A stretch of DNA of 64,000 nt, taken from Atopsyche davidsoni. Taxonomy: Eukaryota > Arthropoda > Insecta > Trichoptera > Hydrobiosidae. A model generated the notes under the pieces. That model was not told the origin of the DNA, did no database searches, and saw only the letters and a program-made list of their open reading frames with translations. This document shows positions 46,531 to 59,260 of the stretch, one piece after another (the first letter of the stretch is position 1; each line of letters opens with the position of its first letter). The stretch lies in NCBI GenBank assembly GCA_022113835.1, contig JAILWY010000005.1, positions 6,032,501 through 6,096,500 on the forward strand, read 5' to 3'. The position numbers were made by a program, and so were the translations under genes.

Positions 46531-48499
46531 GAAGCTGTAAGTTTTACATGCTCTGTGCATTTTATGAAACATTGTAGCGTATGAATAATATCTTATAATT
46601 GAGTGCCATTATAATCGACTGTAAATATATGTTGAAATATAAGTTATCTTAATTATAACTCGACTATTACTTTATTAGACTAGTAAAACTCGCTAGTAAA
46701 CATACCGATTATAAATACTTCTAATGCACATATTTTAGTATGAAAATTATATTATTTGTTTTTTAATTAAAATACACATTGGAGTGATTCATGATTCAAT
46801 CCAACGAACTAAAATTTAACACATATAAAGTTTGTGAAAATCACCTGATCTCTTTGTATTTATTTGCCAATCAAGAAGTTTAGTAGGTCAGTAAATAAAA
46901 CAGCTTAAGTGGTTTCACTCACCAACAACTATTTTCATTCCATAATTAAAACAAAATTGATTGATAATATTACTAATAGTGATTATTTACTGTAAAATAG
47001 TATGTATTAAAAATATTAATTGCAATGTAAATAATGCAGGAAAACTGTTTACCGTCTATCTTTACTGTAGTAATTGCCAGCAAAAAACATTCTCTTACAT
47101 TCTGCTTCCAAGAACTCAGTTTATTGAGGCACTAATTTAACGTTTTAACTTTATTATTGGATATAACGAGATAATGATATGTTAGTTGAGCTTTGTTAAT
47201 CAATTGTGCAGAACTAGAGCAATCTTGTTATCCAAATATTAAAATCTTATGAAGGTTTTCTTAGAAATCTATAACACGAGCTGGATAGAATTATATAATT
47301 ATTATAAAAAAAGATCAGTGGGAAGTAATTTGTATTTATCAATACAAGCAATGAACAAATACTCCACAACAATTCAATTAACATAATTACACACCGTCTA
47401 TTTACTTGTTAGAGAATTGATATATTTCATGTTAGTGCTTAATATTAATGGCCGCTTTTACTTAGAAATCTCTATAAAGAGTATAAAAGTTTAAAGTACA
47501 GCTTGTTTGTCGTAATTCCATGGCATTATCTGATTTCTTTTATGGATAACTTTCAATAATGCGAGATATAAGTGAGTGCTTAAAAAAAAGATTGTCTCGG
47601 AGAAGCCAGTCTCTCAGCTTCATGAATAAATTTTCAATATTAATGCTGCTGTATGCATTTTGGATGCAATTACCGGGTATTTGTAACCATTTATAGATCG
47701 GAACTTTTAAACGGTAACAAAAATTCATTTGTGCTAGTAGTGGCATGTTGCCTGTACAATTCAAAGCATTTTAAATACATTCAAATAAAAATAAAATATA
47801 CATTTTTTAAAACTTTTTGTAAGGAATTTTATGTATTTAAAAATTGAGTGCTTAAAAAAATATTATTAAACAGTTATTTTGTTGTTTCATATGTGTTTGC
47901 TTAGAAAAGTGTATTTGTATATATAGTGTATTTGTTTTAAATATTTAGAAAATAACCCAATCATATATTTATATTGTTTGGCATTTGCATAGGCTTATAT
48001 ATAAATATAAATATTTTTTCTAAACTTATTTTACAAAATTCAATATGACTAACAAAACTATACGAGTAATGACTGGTTTACATTTACGTTTGAGTTATTT
48101 GTAGACAATGTGGTGATTAACATTTATTGTAATCAAAATTAAAATAATATGATTCAATAACCTTTACTAGAAATTGTTTACTAGTAATTCATAAGCCTAA
48201 ATATCTAAGTCATTCGTGCCATTTAATGCCATGGTATAACCTTTGCACATTTTTATATGTAATATAATTATATCAATTAATAATTTAAAAAACATTTTTT
48301 TGAAATGAACTACCGTTATTGAAAGCATTTAAATAAAATGTGTTTTTCCGTTCAAAAATATAAAATATACCTCTAATGTTTTCAATAAAATTTTGAGATA
48401 TTTAAAAGGACCACAAAAAATCCAATTATAATGTTAACTTTTTCAAAATTTGCCAAAAGAGACAATACTGTGAGCGCTTAAGACCTGAATTATCGGTTT
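46531..48499. other. AT-rich desert, no gene
   Basis: About 2 kb of AT-rich DNA. No exon, RNA gene or transposon remnant was recognised. A 74-codon minus-strand frame at 47540-47764 is not convincing. Confidence 0.5.
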
Positions 48500-48680
48500 C
48501 CTAAGTAGAGTAATTATTCACCTTGTCCCTGTGACGCCATATTCTCACCTGTCTGTCGACAGACAGACAGACGCATTCCTCACCCGAGGTGGTGGCGACC
48601 CATAAAACCGAAACCGCACCGGCCGGGGGAATACTTTTTATTCTGGTTTCTCGCATAGTGCCGGAATTATTATTCATTGC
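48500..48680. promoter_or_regulatory. GC-elevated block with 18-bp palindrome
   Basis: Contains the perfect palindrome CTGTCTGTCGACAGACAG (48549-48566), extended by further AGAC repeats to about 48572. GTCT/AGAC is the Smad core, so the string packs several such cores. CpG-rich DNA follows (48585-48630). Confidence 0.3.
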
Positions 48681-49060
48681 GAAAAAACGTAGACGAACTG
48701 TTAAAAACAAATTAACATGATTTATATTAAAAACATAAAATAATGAATATCTTCTTTCGTTTGATTAGATTTTGAAGACTTTATTAATTTTTATGGAAAT
48801 AAGGGGGAATCTGACTGTAGTAAATACTCTCGTATGCCGATTTTTAAAACACCCATATTATAATTGTTAAGTAAAAAAATTGTTAATAGTATTCCTGTAT
48901 ATTTTGCGCAAAAATAAAAAAAATATTTACGGTAGTAACATCCTTTCTTATTCCTATTAAAATGTGACATGATATCACGCAAATAACGGAACCGTGTAAA
49001 TCAATTATCGATACTGGATTTCTAGTAAAGCCCATATCTACTCTCGATTTAATTGTGTTA
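48681..49060. other. AT-rich spacer, no gene
   Basis: AT-rich; nothing recognised. Confidence 0.5.
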
Positions 49061-49440
49061 AAAAAATCCTTTAAGGGTGGGGGTTGGTGATCAATTACGG
49101 CCACTATTACTTCTCAGACCCGGTATATATATAATTGACCGTCAGCCCCGCCGGTGTTCGCGGCCACCGCGGCGGGCCAATAAAGATATTTCCGAGAGTT
49201 GTGATTTTTTCACAATAGACTGTCAGCCTGCAGTCCAGGTAAACCGGCGCGGGCCACATCTCCAGTGCGGTTTTTTCGCCACACATTGTTCAAAAAGTAT
49301 TCGTGCTTTTGATTTTTTTTTGTTCGTAGATATCAAGCCGTTGATTTGAGTTCCGATGTTTCGATACCGGTAGTGGAGACTTTCCCTGAAAACGATTCCA
49401 GTTCCGAGACCTAAACCTCGAAACATTGCTTTCCACTCGA
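49061..49440. promoter_or_regulatory. GC-elevated block, candidate cis-regulatory
   Basis: CpG-rich core at 49140-49260 containing GGGCCAATAAAGATA, which includes a posterior-Hox type AATAAA core. A perfect inverted pair TGTTTCGA / TCGAAACA lies near 49357 and 49418. Frames on both strands have no domain. Confidence 0.3.
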
Positions 49441-50199
49441 AAAACTGCCAGTATTTAAAAATATATATATTGAATTACATGTATTATATATCTGTATACG
49501 CATTCATACAGTAGTAGGTGAATTGGTTTAAATTTGTGACAGATTGGTGAAAAAATAGATTTTCTGTTGTCTTTAGATGTTTTGAGTATAGTAACAGAAA
49601 ACCATAAAAATATTTAGTTTAAAATAAAAAATTAAGAGAAAAAATTGTTTAAAAAGTATAAACATAAAAAATCTTCTTAAACAGAAGAAGTGAAATTAAT
49701 AACGTAATAGCTATTTCGACTCACATATATTGTATTGATTTTAAAAAATATACATTTGTTTACCTTCGGAACGCACAGTAGTTCAAAATGGTTCTTGGGA
49801 GATAAACAAAAAAAGCTGAAAGAACATAAAACTGTTCCAGCTATTAAAAGAATAATCTGCTACAGTGCTTGGCCGCTCTTTGTTCCCGTAGCGCCCCTGC
49901 AAGCCCGGCTTCGTGCTTTGTGCAAGAAGGCACGTCATATCCTCAGATATATCAAAACTAACACTGTAACAATATACTCGATTATCTCGAATAATCGATT
50001 TACTGTTATCACTACAAAAAAATATGTAGAAAATTCGTAAATGATCCATGTGCAATTTTCTATTGCTTATTGATAAGATGGCGATGTTGACGTGTAATAG
50101 AGTATATACAAAATAGCAATTCATTAATCAATTTTTTTGTAAACATATTATAAAAAAATATATCATATAAAAAATACTCACGTACAGTTATTAACGCTG
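49441..50199. other. AT-rich, small GC patch near 49865-49945
   Basis: AT-rich DNA. The patch at 49865-49945 is GC-elevated and lies in overlapping 101- and 113-codon frames on opposite strands, neither with a domain. Confidence 0.35.
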
Positions 50200-50475
50200 T
50201 TTATTCAAATAATAATATCCGTCGATTCGTTCATTGAATAAGTGTGTTCAAGGCGTCAGGCCATTATATCTTTGTTTGTGTTTGGCTTTTAATTAGTGTG
50301 CGGTATGTGAGGTTAATTTCCAATATTTACTTTTTATTGACCTCAAAAGATAACCAGCTATTCAGCGGCGAGTTCCTCTAAAACAGAGAAAGTTCTTATC
50401 CGGTAATCAAAGAATAAAACGCCTCGTTGCGTAAGAATTTCATTGATTACGTTATCTATAAAACTTAACAGGTGT
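50200..50475. promoter_or_regulatory. Block with homeodomain and receptor-like sites
   Basis: Moderately GC-elevated, with CTTTTAATTAGTG near 50286 and TTTTTATTGACCTCAAAAG near 50332. The second joins a Caudal/Abd-B type core to a TGACCT half site. Confidence 0.25.
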
Positions 50476-51699
50476 TTTTTTTTTATTTTGCTCATTTTAA
50501 TGAATTTGTGTAATATATCTTATCAAAAATAATGAAATATTAGAAATCAATCAATCAATCAGAAAACTCTCGATTTAACTACTGAGTTAAGCAGCCAACC
50601 CTTGTTGCGAAGATTGAGTACGTCGAGTTTTTTTGTCAATCAATTTTTGAGAGATCAGGATTTATTTATTTCAATATTTAAGCACAGATGAATGATATTT
50701 ATTGACAATGTGCTTAAAATATTTATATTTTTAGTTCAACACAAGGAAATATACTCAATACGCTAGAAAATGTATTTAATTCTTACAGTGTTTGTATTTT
50801 TTTTTCTACTGATACCAAATACATTGAGAATACAATACCGATGTTAGGTCTGGTGTTTTCAGCCTATTATATGAGTGAAAACATCCATTAATCGTCCTCG
50901 TAATCTGATTGTAAAGCGGGCAAGTAAAAATGACTTGTAATATCTTTTTGTATTTTTGATAAACACATTATTACGACCAAATGAACATATCCCCTCGGAT
51001 AAACCAAATAAAATGTATTGATTTATTTGGTCTAGAGATTCGAGCAGATAGAGACCGGCTTCTCAATATTCAATGACCTGCTCTCGGCCGGCAGTGACGG
51101 GCGATGCATGGAAATATTCTGTAATGTATTGTAACAATAATTTATACACACATCGTTCATTTGCATGCTTATTTTTTGGCTCAATAAAATATTTTTGGAA
51201 TATCTTGTGAACTGTTTGCGTATGATTTTAATTCAAAATTATCATTTTATCTCTTATGTGTAATAAAACAAAAAAAAAATGATTCAATGCAAGCAATAGA
51301 AATAAATTAAAAAAAATAAACAGTTATAAATTAGCAAAAGTATTATTCAAAAGTTCAAATATATTATGACTTGTAAATTTTAGGATTAACAAGGTATACT
51401 AGTTTCAGCGGCAATATATGGCATTGTAAAGGATAGTAAATATGTGGTTAAATAGATATACGATTTTAAGTGTACGCTGAAATTAATTTGCGTACAAAAA
51501 ATTTAAACAGATAAAATTTTGATCATAATAACGTTATGGCTAAATAATAAATTAAATTAAAAAGTAATGGGACCCTTGAAATTCTGTTAACTGCTTCGCG
51601 ATGTTAATATTAAAAGATTATCTCAATATTTAAGTTTGTTAAAATTGTTAAACTTAAAAATAAATGATATTTATTATTTTATGATAGAGTGTGGACTGA
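50476..51699. other. AT-rich, small GC block at 51040-51110
   Basis: AT-rich DNA with a short ATCA tetranucleotide repeat near 50547-50562 and one short GC-elevated block (51040-51110). Nothing else was recognised. Confidence 0.45.
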
Positions 51700-51870
51700 A
51701 AAATATTTAATCCTAGTAGGCTCGGAGTGGCGAGCCTCTGGGAGGAGGTCGAGCGCCCCTCCCAGGCCGGCGAGGCTGTGGGCGGAGAGCTATCTGCGGG
51801 GCCGGGGATCAATCGCGCCACCTTACTTAACTCAGGATTATACGTCCAGGCTTCGTGCACGTACTCCCCT
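51700..51870. promoter_or_regulatory. GC-rich block with two adjacent hairpins
   Basis: Perfect hairpin GGCTCG-GAGTGG-CGAGCC (51719-51736) is followed after one base by CTGGGAGGAG / CCCCTCCCAG (51738-51747 with 51756-51765), with one wobble or mismatch. The GC-rich DNA continues to about 51830. It could be structured RNA, part of a small retroposon, or a regulatory block. Confidence 0.3.
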
Positions 51871-52299
51871 GCTCTATGGCCATGTATCTATTCAAAATAG
51901 TATCGTAAACCTAGCTCGAATCGTTACCATTTTTACAATTACCCGAAAAACAGCTATTTCAGTTTAACTGAATCAACTTAGTGAAGTCCAAGTTCGATTG
52001 ATTGATTTTGAAATACTCCATTTGTAATATCATCTGTCAAACAGTTGAGAGCTCCTATTAACATAAAACATCTAAAAAATACTTGATTTTGTGAATTGTA
52101 TGTATTTGTGGTCATGCAATTCAGAGTAGCAAATCTAATGCAATATCTACTTAAACATTGTAAGTTTTGAAAGTATTGTGTATAACATAAATTGTAAATA
52201 AAGATAACGCGAAAGAGTCGTAACTTGTAAATCCAATAAATTATATTTATTATAATATTTTATGCTGGATGATGTATGACACCAAAACATCCGATTTAT
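51871..52299. other. AT-rich spacer, no gene
   Basis: AT-rich; nothing recognised. Confidence 0.5.
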
Positions 52300-52640
52300 T
52301 GGAGTGTAAAACACTTATCTCTGAGAGCAAACAGCACTGGCACAGACAGAAATTACGAAACGGAATGATTCATTTTTAATGCGCACAACAAAGTCATTGA
52401 CACACAAAAGGCGGACCATTCACCACACTTAGCTCAAAAGCTCCGCCGGGCACGACGCGTCACACTAAGAAGCTTTTTGTAAAAGCTGTCTAATGTCACC
52501 ATGTTTTTATTGCCCTTACAACTGGAACACGAGTTCATATAAACGACATCTCGGAGCAATTGATCCGAGGCGATGACAATATGATTTATCTTCCTGGTCG
52601 CCATGACACTTGCGTTCATTTGTGAAGATTAATTTCTCTG
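52300..52640. promoter_or_regulatory. Block with Hth plus Exd/Hox composite
   Basis: GC-elevated, with TGACA (52574-52578) four bases upstream of TGATTTAT (52582-52589), the order expected for a Homothorax site next to an Extradenticle/Hox site. A 61-codon minus-strand frame overlaps and has no recognised domain. Confidence 0.35.
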
Positions 52641-54542
52641 AAGACCCAACAAAGAATTTTATCCTTTTCTACTAAGCCCATAAATGCACTTTTCTATTTA
52701 AGTCCATGTTGGAAGTGTATTAAACGAAAATATCGTATCCGTGTTTGTCATCTTTGAGCCCCATAGAATTCTTTGGTTTTTTTTTTCTTTGTAAACGTAG
52801 TGTTGAATTGAAATTGGTTGTTTGATTGATGACATTCAAATAGCTAACGTTTTTGGGTGATTAATTGTCCTATTTCATTTTTTGTGTAAAATTATAACAG
52901 GAATGTTTTATACTTTGAAATGGAATTACGATTTGATGATGTTGTATTGTATAAATGTATATATTAGGAGCGGTAAATACCTACCCGACTGGTCGGCGAC
53001 TGAGAGGGGAGGGAGATCGACGAAAACATCTCCCAAGAAGGGAGTCTTTTCAGAGATTCTTGCTATTGAAATGTACAGTGCAAACAACTGTTATAATATT
53101 TCATACAATATTTTTAACATACAGATACTGAAAATAGCAATAAAAATTAAATATACTTCAAATATTGCAATGCGTAATTAATGATTTGTTTTGAAGAAGG
53201 GTTAAGTTATAAACATTAACAGATAAGTTTAGATCATAAAATTAAATCTGGTATAAATAAACAATCGAGATAGCTTAATACAAATGGCAACTTATTTTAC
53301 TATATTTCAATGCGAAATGTTTATTTATATACTGTTTTGTCACTATACTTATATCTTCAATACTTGTTTTTGTTCCTTATTTTTTATTTAAAAAAAAAAA
53401 CAGTAAATATCTACAATCAAGTATAACATGACTGTACGTTCAGGTACAAACTCACTAAGTTTTGTAGGTGAACGACTCTGACAGACGATTCTAAGAGAGA
53501 GCAGTAATAATTCTTTGAATTTATTTTAAAAAAATGTTTGAGTATAAACAGACTATTATAATACACTTTGAATGTAATACGGTACAATTAAAATGGATAA
53601 ATATTTATTTATTAAGAAATAAATATGCTTTCATTTTTTGTGTATTTTATATTACTCCACTATCAAAAGTAAACGCTATGGCAAATGATTTTTAATATAA
53701 GTAATTTTGACAAGGTTAGTAAAGGATCATCATGATTTTTAAAATTTGTGTTTAAGTTTGAATTACATTACATGACGAAATAGCTCTTAGTGATAAAGTT
53801 GCAAGTGGTTAAAATTATTTACTCTTTCGGTGATTTTTTTATTTTTATGTTTATTTTCCACTCTAAAGAAGTATCAAAAATGACAAGAAATACTGTTTAA
53901 AACAAAAAATAAAAAAAACCAGAAGTTTGAGAGTGTCTGAAATGTTATTTTATCTGTCGGTCAGCAGGGGTGAGTTGAGAGGAGGATAAGATTGAACATA
54001 TTCGTTTTTACTGAAACCTGTATGATCTCAGATCTTCGTGACTTCCGATTGGAAGCAAGAATGCCACAACTGCATTTTTTATGTAATATATTGAACAAAT
54101 ATTTCTGAAAAATATTTAAACGGTTTTGAATGGTAGTTATTGTGGAAAGACTAAAACATTATTCTCATATATAAGTTTCAGTATTTTTTTTTATTAAACC
54201 CATCTATTGAAAAAAACAATTTTCTTATATTCCTTTCCCATTGGCTTTATAAAAACGCAGATTAATTTAATTTATAGAAATATCAACTATTAAGCTTTAA
54301 TGGCAAACAGAAATGTAAATAAATGAGCAAATGTAACATAAAGCAATTAGAGCTGTATGTAACTTAACATTTTGTATACTGTGGGTTTTTTGTAAATTTT
54401 ATTTATTTTAATTAAAAAGCGCATTTTCTTACTCGTTTACTTTATCGTCGATACTGGAAGCATTTAACCTTTAAATTAATAACTCTTAGATTTGACCCCG
54501 AAATAATGTGAATGACAAGCTGTTGCTGATTTGTGGTTTACT
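52641..54542. other. AT-rich, minor blocks at 52965-53045 and 53950-54060
   Basis: Mostly AT-rich. The first minor block holds a perfect hairpin GGGAGAT / ATCTCCC (about 53010-53033). No gene or transposon was recognised. Confidence 0.4.
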
Positions 54543-54599
54543 AACTATATGAGATATCTAACTATAACTATATGAGATATATAACTATATGAGATATCT
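54543..54599 (+). repeat. 17-bp tandem repeat, three copies
   Basis: AACTATATGAGATATCT at 54543-54559, 54566-54582 (one change) and 54583-54599, with a 6-base partial unit AACTAT between the first two. Confidence 0.9.
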
Positions 54600-56599
54600 T
54601 TGAGATTATATGTATTTTTACTGCGCGGATAGTTATATATTTTTAAAGATTTTGCGAATGTGATTATTGTTTTCGTCCTAAAACAAATATTGTTATTTTA
54701 ATCGCGCATATTATATATAGTTTTTTTATGTTTGTAGTATTTTTACAGAAAATTTATAAATTCTGTCATTTTTACAAAAGTAAATCCTGATTTTTGGAAG
54801 AAAATAAAACGTACCTGGAGATGTCTCCAAGACTGTGAAGTTTTCATAACTTGTGACTTTCTACGAGTTGGGGGAGAAGATATAGCCAACTTCGCGTAAA
54901 TACTATGAGGGCGCAACACTTAAGAAAGTGGATTTTATTATTTTTATTGGTTTAACTTCAACTGTTACATCCGTAATTACCAACAAATTTTCAGGCTTTT
55001 TTATGAAGACAAAACAAATTAAAAAAAACTTTTTAATTGCCGAACATTAATTACGATTAAGTCAATCGTTGACTTCATGGTCAAACAGAACTGAATAGCG
55101 GGTAATAATTAGAATCATTCAGTGCCATATTAAAGTTTAAGGCAATTAATGACTTTTCATGTAATAAATAGCGCCAAAATATTAAAGAGGTTGTAGATTT
55201 TAAAATAATCTTCATATCAGCAAATTTCATAAATATCACATACAAATATGGTATTTTTAAACACAAAAGCTCAGCAATATGGTTTTTAAAGATACATAAA
55301 TGTATCCTCGAAGAAACTTACAGTCAGATATCAAATCTATTTATTTCAGTTTATAAGTTTAAAGAAAAGTTTTGCTCAAAATAGTCGCAAAATATCGTGG
55401 ATTACAAATTGTTCGTTTTTCTGCCAGCCATGCACCATTTGTCTCAATAGGAAGTTTTGAGAGTACACGGTTTTCTAACATTTAACAAAATTTATGTTTT
55501 TGATAAAACTCGTGACTGGAATTTGTGTTATTTTATCTATCTCATATTCAATTTCAAAAAATTCTGAAACAGATTAAAAAGTCTTCTTGTTTAATTTTTT
55601 TTGAATATGTTTTTAACCGTAAAAATAGAAACTCATACTATGATATTAGTAATAATAAAACTTAACGATTGCTAGATATTTCAAAATATGAATTTATCGC
55701 ATTTTAAATTTCCAATAAATCTGATATATTTCTGTAACGATAAGGTGTATTTCGTAATCAGACATTTTCACTGTGGCGACTGGCTGAAGTTTAGATCACA
55801 GGTGATATTTACTGACAGGTGAAGTCTTTCATAATATGGTTCTGGTATAATAAAAAAATGTGTCGAGTTTATTTACGTGTTGTTCCGATAGTGTTATCGA
55901 CTACAACCGACACGCTAGGAACTTGATAATTCATACTCAGGGCTCAGAAAAATCTTAAAATAATACTTTTGATTCAATGGGTAAAAAATCTGGTCTCGTC
56001 GACAAATATTTCATAAACTCTAAAATCATTATAAGTCTTTATATAGCTATATTTCTCAAAATAAAAAATAGATTTACTTTATCAATGATGTACTTGGGTG
56101 TTTATTATTCACGTTTAAATCATTATCACCATTCATAAAATATAATCGCCACAAAGTGAGCAAAAGTTTTTTGATTCCGAAAATACATTTAATTAAAAGC
56201 CCTTTGAAAACAGAAATAATTTAAGTAAATCGTTTACCGTATCAAATATTTCATGTGTATTATGTGCACTTTGCAGTCATATTTTTTAATATATAAATAC
56301 TTATTTGTAAGATTGCATAATAAAAGCTTGACATATGTTTCACCTCCCTGGTAAAAGTCCACATTTTGAACCTCTATAAAACATTTTATCAAATACTATA
56401 AATTATCTATCGTCAAAATGTACAATATTGGCTTACATGTTATTTGTAAGCAGAGATTGTAGCTTGATAGTGTATCAATAGTTAAATTATAAAATAGATT
56501 TTAGCATCAAATACCTTAGACGCAGTGAAAATTTAAACATATTCATCTTTCCAATCCCTAGAAATGAGTCATGCATGGTCCGTTCAATCATAGATCTTT
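54600..56599. other. AT-rich desert, no gene
   Basis: About 2 kb of AT-rich DNA. Slightly less AT-rich patches near 54800-54920 and 55760-55940 were not interpretable. Confidence 0.45.
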
Positions 56600-56830
56600 T
56601 TTATGATATGCAGACGTTACTCGGCCAGTTATTAGGACTTTCAAGGTATACACTCTGGTTTAGGGTGGGGAAATGTCGGTTTTTCACGATCACGACGATA
56701 ATCTGCCCGTGATTGATCACAATCTAGCGATGTATTGTGTACAAACATTAACAACATCGTGTCAGGCCACGTTTTCACACGTAAGTGGTATTATCAGAGT
56801 ACACGGTCTCAATTTAATACAAAAATTTAC
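56600..56830. promoter_or_regulatory. GC-elevated block with TGATTGATCA
   Basis: Contains TGATTGATCA at 56710-56719, an Extradenticle/Hox composite match, in a 230-bp less AT-rich block. No coding frame of note. Confidence 0.3.
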
Positions 56831-57129
56831 GATATTTTAAATAGATATGTTGGTTAAGTTTATAAATGAAATATGAAAAACATAGAAGTTATAGTAATGT
56901 TTATAATGACAAAAATACAGTATTTGCCTAATTACTACATATATTTATTCAATATAGCAGCAATGCACGTTGCATTGCTAATAAAATATATGGTTATTTT
57001 TTATGAATGAAACTCACATAAAAAAGGGAATATGGGTAAAAGTTTATTTAATCATTTGGTCAGTATTGTCTTTTTTAGTATAATTTGCAAATATCTATAT
57101 TTATATAATACTTAAAGAAAGAAACTCAG
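56831..57129. other. AT-rich spacer
   Basis: AT-rich; a small inverted pair GCAATGCA / TGCATTGC lies near 56962-56979. Nothing else. Confidence 0.45.
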
Positions 57130-57310
57130 TGGTCTTGTTAGTATCATCTCGGGATTTTGAAAAACTTTGTAAACCTGTTGTGCGTGAAAGTGCCCAACAC
57201 CTGAGTTGATTGATGACATCGCTTACCTGCTATTGTCCTAATTATCACACCTGACACGCGCACATCATTAGCGCTCTGGCTTCCCAATACATGCGGTTAG
57301 GAGTGAATTA
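57130..57310. promoter_or_regulatory. Block with overlapping Exd/Hox and Hth sites
   Basis: TTGATTGATGACA at 57206-57218 fuses an Extradenticle/Hox composite (TGATTGAT) with a Homothorax/Meis core (TGACA). TAATTATCACACC follows about 20 bp downstream. The block is less AT-rich than its flanks. Confidence 0.35.
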
Positions 57311-58299
57311 GAATAGATGACAATACGTCAAATGAATTATTACTAAAAGTGCGTTTTTTTTTTTAAATTGTAATATTTTACATTTTGATACAATGTCACC
57401 GTAAACACAAGATTATTAATATCGATTTAAATGATTGAATTTGTTTATAAGTCTCTTACAAAATATTTATTTTATTATTTTTTCTCTTTCAGGATACACT
57501 TTAACTCTAATAAAATCATTTATATTATTATTTTAAAATATCTCTGTACTCTCTGAGTTTTTTGAAAAATAAACTAAATATGACAACTCCATACATTTTC
57601 TCATACTAGAGTGCCCGGGGAGACAGGTCGGCAGACAGTTTACTTTAACAACAGCCACAAAGTATTCATCTTTTACGCAACATTTAATTTCCAACTGTCG
57701 CCACAGCTCATAGAAAATCTGACAAATCGAAACAGAAACTTACTGGGGAATTGTTTACTACGCGCCGTGAAGATTCAACATACGAACTGTAGTTGATACT
57801 TAAAATTTACGAGCAGTCTCAATTCTTAAGATCGTCTTTTAATATTATAGATAAATCAATATGCTATTGAAGAAAAGTCGCGAACCTTCCTGTTCTTTTA
57901 AACGAGAAAAAAATATTAAAGAGCAAAACGGTGTATATTATACATACATGCCAATGTTTTACTTGTGTTGATTAAAAAACTACATTCAATATATAATCTA
58001 CGCTAAATAGATGATATGAGATAGCCAACAAAGTATTTTCTTAAAGCAGTGAATAGCTTAAAGATAAAACCAGTGATCAGATATTATATATTTTTATATC
58101 ATATAACTTTGTTTTAGAGTCTACCATTTATTTTTATCATTCACGTTAAATGTATCACATTATTAAATGTATGTTGAAAATTATCTTTGCAGAGACAGTT
58201 CGTACTTCAAATTCATCGCTCTGGTAATTCTGTCTTCTTACCCTTTAACCTCTCATCTCGAGACTACAAATTCAAATACCCACCATAAATTTAAATAGT
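57311..58299. other. AT-rich, small block at 57600-57780
   Basis: AT-rich DNA. The block at 57600-57780 carries a 61-codon plus-strand frame without a recognisable domain. Nothing firm. Confidence 0.4.
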
Positions 58300-58524
58300 G
58301 CTTAGCTTCAATGAGCACTCAATAAAACGAAGGTGCAAAATATGCGTTATGGCAGAGGCAGCACAGAATGGGCTTTAAAATAAATGAAGTGTGTATTAAG
58401 TTTCTTCCAAAGCACTTAAAATATCAATTGGATATTCCCCCCGACAAGTGAACATGGCAAGTGCCAAAGTTTATTTATCGACTTGCATATATTGAATGGC
58501 TGCCGAGATGTCTTTGCTCACAAC
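58300..58524. promoter_or_regulatory. Weak GC-elevated block
   Basis: Less AT-rich, with AGCACTTAAAA (NK-type) near 58411 and GTTTATTTATCG near 58468. It leads into the tRNA-like fragment. Confidence 0.2.
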
Positions 58525-58595
58525 ATTGCTTGGTGTTAAAGGCGACATTCTGGGCAATATGTATCTCAAGGGGCACAGGTTCAAATCAATTGTGC
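58525..58595 (+). mobile_element. tRNA-like (SINE head) fragment
   Basis: The string GCTTGGTGTTAAAGGCGACA resembles a D-arm with an A-box, and about 40 bp on, ACAGGTTCAAATCA resembles a T-arm B-box (GGTTCAAATC). The spacing fits a tRNA body. The cloverleaf is degenerate, so a tRNA-derived SINE remnant is more likely than a tRNA gene. Confidence 0.3.
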
Positions 58596-58979
58596 GTCGT
58601 TCGTTATATAGTACATGTGAATCTTACCCACTCACCTTATTTGCAACTTGCTAATACCATACTTCTTATAAGCTTTTAGACATTTTAGATTCTTCTCTAT
58701 TGGTTATTTGTTACTGTAAAAACTTAACAGTCATCTTAAATCAAGATGATTAAGCAGAAGGAGTTAATATGAATCAGGGTGGTACAGTTGACATGCTGAT
58801 AAGTTAAAATACATCTCGTGCAAGAATATTATTAAAAAAAATTATTTAAAATAAAATCACAAATATATAGAAACCGCTCTGTAAACTCTTGTTGAAATCC
58901 AAAAAAAAAAAAACAACTTGTACACAGAAAAGAAATCTCTCCAAGGCGCACAGACATTTGTTTCACAGCGTAAAAATAT
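58596..58979. other. AT-rich spacer, no gene
   Basis: AT-rich with a poly-A run near 58901-58913; nothing else. Confidence 0.5.
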
Positions 58980-59260
58980 TCAAAATTGAATTTACAGAAG
59001 GGCCGTCGAAAGGCCGGGAATCCCCACGAAAGCCCCGTTGGCGGGCATATGGATAGTTATTGTAATTCTACGAGTGATTTTACAAGGCGCCCCTCTCGCG
59101 GCGAGCCGGAGGACATAAACCACCCAGCGGTAGGCTCGGAGCGCGCTGCCCGACCTACCTGCCCACCTCTAGCACTTTATAATTGAATTGAAATATCTCG
59201 GGAAGTCACCGGGGTTAAATGGATTGCAGTTTCCTGGCGGCGCGTATTCAATTATTGATA
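58980..59260. promoter_or_regulatory. GC-elevated block, candidate cis-regulatory
   Basis: CpG-containing DNA at 59000-59160 plus a second patch at 59200-59270. The 66-codon plus-strand frame has no domain. Confidence 0.25.

Noticed and set aside
49735..50124. Overlapping 101- and 113-codon frames as a gene
   Set aside because: AT-driven composition at both ends and mutually overlapping strands.
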